Below are positions 59,086-64,000 of a stretch of 64,000 nucleotides of DNA, piece by piece; the first letter of the stretch is position 1, and the number at the start of each line of letters is the position of its first letter. The stretch comes from Perilla frutescens (taxonomy: Eukaryota; Streptophyta; Magnoliopsida; Lamiales; Lamiaceae), in contig BRKX01000002.1 of assembly GCA_026008535.1 (NCBI GenBank), forward strand, positions 72,499,380 to 72,563,379. The letters are read 5' to 3'. The notes beneath the pieces were generated by a model. It saw only the letters and a program-made list of their open reading frames with translations. It was not told the DNA's origin and did not search any database. A program made the position numbers and the translations under genes.

Positions 59086-59426
59086 CCCCCCCCCCCCCTC
59101 TCTGTAACCCGCGATGGTGATGGTTGGGGAACCACATTTTTTATTTGACACTAATAATATTTATATATATTTATTTAATTACTTACAAAAATGTGGAAAG
59201 TTTAAGTTACATGGGTCGGGCCGGGACGAAACTTAATTAATAATAAGTATCAAAGTGTCCAAATTAATTGAAGATTCTGTTGGGCCCTAGCTAGGCAAAA
59301 CAAATTAACTGAAACATATAAAAACTCGTTTTTTTAGGGTGAAACACTGAAACTTATGAGGCGGCTTTGGATTTATGATATGCATTAATATAGTGTGATA
59401 TATTCATTCATCAGTCATCAATAGTA

Positions 59427-59700
59427 CTCCCTCTCCGTCCCTATTATATAGTCCCTATTATTATTTTGGGGTGTCCCAATTATATAGTCTCATTACTAAA
59501 AGTAGTATTAATTTTCATAGTAATGTACAAATACACCCTTATTAATTCTTGAAAATTAAAATACTAATCACTTGAATTTTAAAAGTCATAAATATTAAAT
59601 AAGGGTAGCATTGGAAGTTTAGTTTTAATCTCTTGTTTTCATAAATATTTTTAATCTACGTGCGACTAGAAAAGAGACTATATAAATGGGACGGAGGGAG
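59427..59700. mobile_element. Stowaway-type MITE (Tc1/mariner-like)
   Basis: A 274-bp element with ends CTCCCTCTCCGTCCCTATTA and its complement (...AATGGGACGGAGGGAG), flanked by TA on both sides (59425-59426, 59701-59702). The CTCCCTCCGTCCC terminus and TA duplication are diagnostic of plant Stowaway MITEs. Non-coding. Confidence 0.95.
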
Positions 59701-59702
59701 TA

Positions 59703-60547
59703 TGGTTTTTCGGGGTTATTTTTATGCATGTTTTTTTAGGCTTATAATCAAACCAACCAATTCAGTGTTTCTTATTTGCAGAGAGTGATTCGGTGCTTCA
59801 TTCATATTCATTCGTTAAATGCTTGTTTAAGCTCCATTTGATCAAGTAAATTAAACAACCTTCAATGTACGTAGTTTTGTATTTCATAATTTATTTATTT
59901 TTATGTTATATTTCATATGCTTTCTTCACTCCGTCGCATGAATATTTAATTATGACATTAATGACATTCGATAAAATATGATAGTTGATACTTGTGAACT
60001 ACACTAGTAGTAGTTAAGCATGATATACATATAAACATATATGTATATTATACGACACGTAATTTATCAGAAGTAGCTCTTTTATTACGCCATAGAGCTC
60101 TCCATTTTAATTTATATTATTTCTATCTTGATTAGAAACTCATTTTCAATTGTGAAGGAATTAATTGAGAAAGGTTGAATTTACTTTGGATCAACTCCAC
60201 ATCATGAAATTAATGATGTTGTGTTAGAATATACGTAACATTAAATTAAGCCTAAAGTAGATTGTTCAAATTTATAAGCTTTCACATACGATCGTCCTGT
60301 TGAAGAATAAATATTAATTAATAATTGTGCTTAATTATATTTGCAATTTTAGACATATGTATAGGAATGCAATGCTCATGTTGTTGCACATATATATTGG
60401 TACGATGTGTCATGAAATGATGATATGGAACAATATTTTTCTCAATCATTGAGGGAGATGATTGATTAATAGAGTCTTTCTTGTTTCAAAAAAAAAGTGC
60501 TTAATTGCAATGAGTACTCGATATAGAAGTATATCAAACAATACTCC

Positions 60548-60590
<43 letters not shown>

Positions 60591-61030
60591 TCTTTGTAAT
60601 TAATTAACCTTGCCATATTAGTTTCCGAAGAATAAAAGGGTCTGAGATTTCATGTTGCTTTCGATCTCTGTGTTAATTACACTTTCAAATTACAAGCTTT
60701 TTTTGATTTTTTTTTTTCTTCAATTTCAATTTTATGTGATTTAGCTTAATTTGATAATTGATTTTTATGGTTCATCCCGCCTAATTAGGGTTTGTAAATA
60801 TTTTTTAGTGTCTAATTTTCAGTTTTCAAATTAATAATTCATTATCATAGTTGACAATTTCATAATAATAACTTTTTAAAATTATTTTTTTTATTGATAA
60901 ATATTGATTATGGTTAATTATGTTACAGTTAATTTTTATTTTATAAATTTGATGGTGAATATTAACACATAAGTGCAATGGAAAATTTGAACCCGAATAA
61001 AAGTGCGTGCGTTAGAGAAATAAGGATTTT
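59703..61030. other. AT-rich spacer
   Basis: AT-rich intergenic DNA with a TA microsatellite at about 60549-60588. No gene is seen. Confidence 0.4.
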
Positions 61031-61215
61031 ATTTTCCACATGAAAAAGCCTTTGATGTACAACAAGCACTGCATCAAAAACTGATAAAATTAAACTTCCT
61101 TTCATATTATCATATATATTATTCAAAAGCATCCATATATATATGTAATATGATACAACAAAGCAGCCTCAAAAGCTGATAGCGGAAGCTCTTTCTCACT
61201 CCATTTCAATCTCAT

Positions 61216-61670
61216 TTAAGAAACCCTGCACATACAAATAACATGAAAAAAAAAATTAAATTAATTAATGTCAGCTAAAAATAATTAAAATTTTCATGCA
61301 TATATACTTAAAAAAAAAATGAAACATACTGGGTGCAGTCGACGGTGGGAGAAACATCGATGCCGAGGGAAACGCCGCATTTTCCGGGGAGGTTGACGGC
61401 GGAGTCAGGCTGTATGTTATAGCTGGAGGCGGCGGATTTCATGCAGGAGCACGCCGTTTGGCGATCCTGCTGAGACTGAAGACTGCCGGCCAGATTCCTG
61501 ACGCCGCCGCAGCAAGTTCCGGTGGGTTCGCCGCCGCCGACAAGGTAAGCGAGACATGGAGAGAGGGAAGTCTGTACGTCGCCGCATGAGACGGCCTCCC
61601 CCGGCGTCGGCGCCAGGGAAGCCACCACCACAACGACGGCCACCATCACGGCCACTCCCTTCATCATCAT
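61216..61670 (-). CDS. Type-1 non-specific lipid-transfer protein
   Basis: Two exons, 61670-61330 and 61225-61216, split by an intron near the end of the gene as is usual in plant nsLTP1 genes, give 116 residues ending VDCTQVS. A signal peptide (MMMKGVAVMVAVVVVVASLA, cleavage expected after GEA at about 26) directs secretion. The mature protein of about 90 residues has the eight-cysteine pattern C...C...CC...CxC...C...C: SCGDVQTSLSPC, GTCCGGV, TACSCMKSAA, PGKCGV, DCTQ. nsLTPs bind fatty acids and lysolipids in a hydrophobic cavity and act in the apoplast in cuticle formation, signalling or defence. A TATA-like TCTATAAATA lies about 120 bases upstream on the minus strand (about 61785-61800). 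Intact. Its 3' flank resembles that of NRP-a (see findings). Confidence 0.93.
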
Positions 61671-61800
61671 CTTTCTTAATTAAGCTCTCGATCTCTCACT
61701 CTCTTGAAGAAATTAGCTAGTGCAGATTTGTGTGTGTGTGTGTGGAGATTTAATTATATTAGTAGATGATACGATATTGCATGGAATTTATTTATAGATG

Positions 61801-62960
61801 TAAAGGTGTGATCGAGCACGTTCAAACGTCAAAGTGATGATATCATAAGTGGTTGGAGATTTGGGGTTATATATGTTAATAATGTTGCCGGATTTAGAAA
61901 TTTGCAGATATTTAGTTTGCAGCTCAAGAATTGATTGAGGAGGAGTGGACAGTTAGAAGAGACTACGTACGTAGTTTATAATTATTATTAATATTTATAT
62001 TTATATTTATATTGAGGTTATGTTCATCCAAATTCTGCTTTGATCATCTCCTTTTTTTCTATTATATTATTATTAGGAGAACTATTAATATAATAATTAT
62101 GAAATAGAATATGATTCATGCATGTCGAAATGAATTTCAAACTATTTTAAGCCCTATATTTTTTGTTGATTTTTTTGGGCTGAGCCCACCTGAATTTCAT
62201 CAGCCCGTTTTATTTGGTTTATTCGGGGCAATTCATTCCAGAGTCTCAAGCATTAAAAGCTATGGATTTGGATCCTCAATTATTAAAACTACCATTCTAT
62301 CTATTTTAATTTTAATTTTTTTATTAAATTAATTCATGAAGAAATTTTCATTAAAAATTAATATAAAATAAATTAAAAAATAAACAAGAACCAAAATACA
62401 TGATTTAAGAGGTTTTAGTTGAAACTCTAAATCAATAGTTTTCATGGTTCAAACTTCAAATAATTGATAATTAACCTATCTTTTGGACTCAAATTTGATA
62501 AAATTCATAAATAGTATTATAAATATTCACATGAAATCACTATATATACTGTATATGTGAATTGACGATTGAGTTCTTTTTAAGAAACTGATTACTCGAT
62601 CAACAATCGTATTCTTTTTGTGTGTGTTTTTATTTATTTAGCAATTCACCAAAACTGATATGCATTCTTCTAAAGTTCTAATCACATATATAGCACGCAA
62701 TCAAATTCCCTATCATATTTCATGAATTTCAAATTTAATATTTGAAAATTGTTTTTTTCTCCGTCAAAGAAGAACAAGAAAATGAGAAAGTAATATATAG
62801 TATATATATATAAAATCAAATCAAATCAAACTTTAAACTAAAACTGAATTATAAAATAATATTTTTCTTAGAAAAGAAAAAAGAAAAAGGTCGAAAAGTA
62901 TATTAACAATTGAAATTTTATGATTTTTTTTAATTGAAATTTTATAATTTACGTACACAT
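61801..62960. other. Spacer between nsLTP and DEG8 genes
   Basis: Divergent-promoter region: the nsLTP gene points left and DEG8 right. AT-rich, with no gene or clear repeat seen. Confidence 0.4.
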
Positions 62961-63061
62961 AATCTTAGTAGTGCGTTTCGTCTCTGCCACTGCAACTGCA
63001 ACCACTCATCCATTTCCACCTAAATCTCTCTTGGCTTCCTTCTTTTCAAGAAATAAACAAA

Positions 63062-63915
63062 ATGCAAACAATAACAATTTGCAGCACTTCAACAATTCCG
63101 CCTCTCATATCTCTCCCATTCACCTCCAATATAATCTCCGGCAAACATCTCCCCTTTCTGGGCCGCCGCAAGCTCTGCTGTGATGTCGTATCTCACCTTC
63201 CCGTTCCTCCTACTCCACGGTAAATTTCTCCCACACATTGATTTTGCTCAATTTTTTTGTGGGTTTCTTCAAAACCGTGTCTTCTTGCAGGGGCGACGAG
63301 AAAAGAGACCTTGATTTCGTCCAACAAGATTTCCCCTTGACGACGCGCCGAACCTTTTTTGCTCGTTTGTTAATGTGTTGTAGTTATGGTTATCTTCTTT
63401 CTTCAAGGTACTGTCCAGGTTCGCACCTACCTGCTTTTCTTATTTTGCTTTCATTTTCTGCACCTATTTTTTTGAAGACCACACTGCACATAATGAACTG
63501 CGTTAGATTAGTGGAATGTGGATAATGCTAGTTTATTAGGTGTGACATTGATAAAATCAAATCCGCAATTTCGGTTAGAAAATAAATATTGATAGAGATA
63601 TGTATATTACAGCCTACGCATTGGGAGATCCATCAGTGACAGTTGAACAAGTGACCCCTGTTGTTTCTCCAGCTGGGGCACTTTTCCCATCGGAGGTTTA
63701 TTTTTTTCTTGAAAAATATAGTTTTCTTTGTTTTTTTGTTTTTGTCTTTCTAATTAGCTATTTGTAAATTTTCAAACTTTCCATGGCAGGTGAATTGATA
63801 TGTGTATACTTGGCAGGAAAGAATTGTCAAACTGTTTGAGAAGAATACTTATTCTGTTGTCAACATATTTGATGTAACTTTGCGGCCACAACTTAACATT
63901 ACTGGTGTGGTTGAG
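63062..63915 (+). CDS. DEG8: Chloroplast protease Do-like 8 (DEG8), N-terminal part
   Basis: Four exons: 63062-63219, 63291-63418, 63613-63695, 63817-63915, all in phase; the gene continues beyond the window. The N-terminus MQTITICSTSTIPPLISLPF is serine/threonine-rich and fits a chloroplast transit peptide. The second exon holds TTRRTFFARLLMCCSYGYLL, a twin-arginine signal that fits import into the thylakoid lumen by the Tat route. Then comes AYALGDPSVTVEQVTPVVSP and ERIVKLFEKNTYSVVNIFDV with RPQLNITGVVE, the conserved start of the DEG8 trypsin-like domain. The catalytic His, Asp and Ser lie in later exons outside the window. DEG8 works with DEG5 in photosystem II repair by cleaving damaged D1; that is family knowledge. 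The choice of the 63418 donor over the one at about 63408 rests on reading frame. Confidence 0.88.
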
Positions 63916-64000
63916 GTAAGGCATTTTCTTTTTTCTGATATAGCTCGACAGTTCACAACAACTGCACTGTTGCTGTGCTGTATCTTCTCCACTTTGTAAG

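Noticed and set aside
58625..59137. 170-residue minus-strand frame upstream of NRP-b
   Set aside because: It overlaps the conserved promoter module and the poly-C run, lacks family features, and is not kept open in sister units.
62111..62332. 73-residue + strand frame before DEG8
   Set aside because: No conserved domain, AT-rich, not linked in frame to the DEG8 exons.

Overview
The window is nuclear DNA of a flowering plant, most likely a eudicot. It is AT-rich, its genes have GT-AG introns, its proteins are typical of plants (chloroplast DEG8, a POPEYE-type bHLH, a type-1 lipid-transfer protein), and it is littered with plant transposons. I cannot name the species. All exon structures were worked out by eye from splice sites, reading frame and family conservation.

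Left part (1-16.3 kb), + strand unless stated: the 3' end of an alpha-tubulin gene; a possible small minus-strand gene (1.66-2.03 kb); a dead Ty3/gypsy reverse-transcriptase fragment (4.0-4.4 kb); a complete four-exon bHLH47/POPEYE-like gene (5.2-6.7 kb); an LTR-like segment (7.6-8.05 kb); and a complete four-exon gene for a 2197-residue THADA/Trm732-like protein (8.4-16.3 kb).

Middle part (16.8-58.6 kb): a tandem array, all on the minus strand, of genes for NAP1-related (SET/NRP) histone chaperones. At least eleven loci can be seen. Two are intact when spliced: NRP-a, 28300-31258 (239 aa), and NRP-b, 55247-58601 (259 aa). The others are pseudogenes or exon mosaics, including a remnant with three head-to-tail copies of the exon for the long dimerisation helix. 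The copies share a 5' flanking module, conserved intron-1 blocks and a 3' flanking motif. Mobile DNA has invaded the array: a 4.1-kb hAT element with exact 8-bp target duplications inside one NRP intron, a Mutator-type MITE with a 9-bp duplication inside an NRP last exon, a Tourist-type MITE, and a decayed MULE with long arrays of CGGTAT-type repeats (43-47.7 kb). A 333-bp tandem repeat lies at 48.9-49.65 kb.

Right part (58.6-64 kb): a Stowaway MITE, a two-exon nsLTP gene on the minus strand, and the first four exons of a chloroplast-lumen DEG8-type protease on the + strand, cut by the window edge.

The most notable system is the NRP array: birth, decay and exon shuffling of a histone-chaperone family at one site, with two surviving, diverged copies. 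The single-copy genes on either side are ordinary housekeeping loci with no evident functional link to it.
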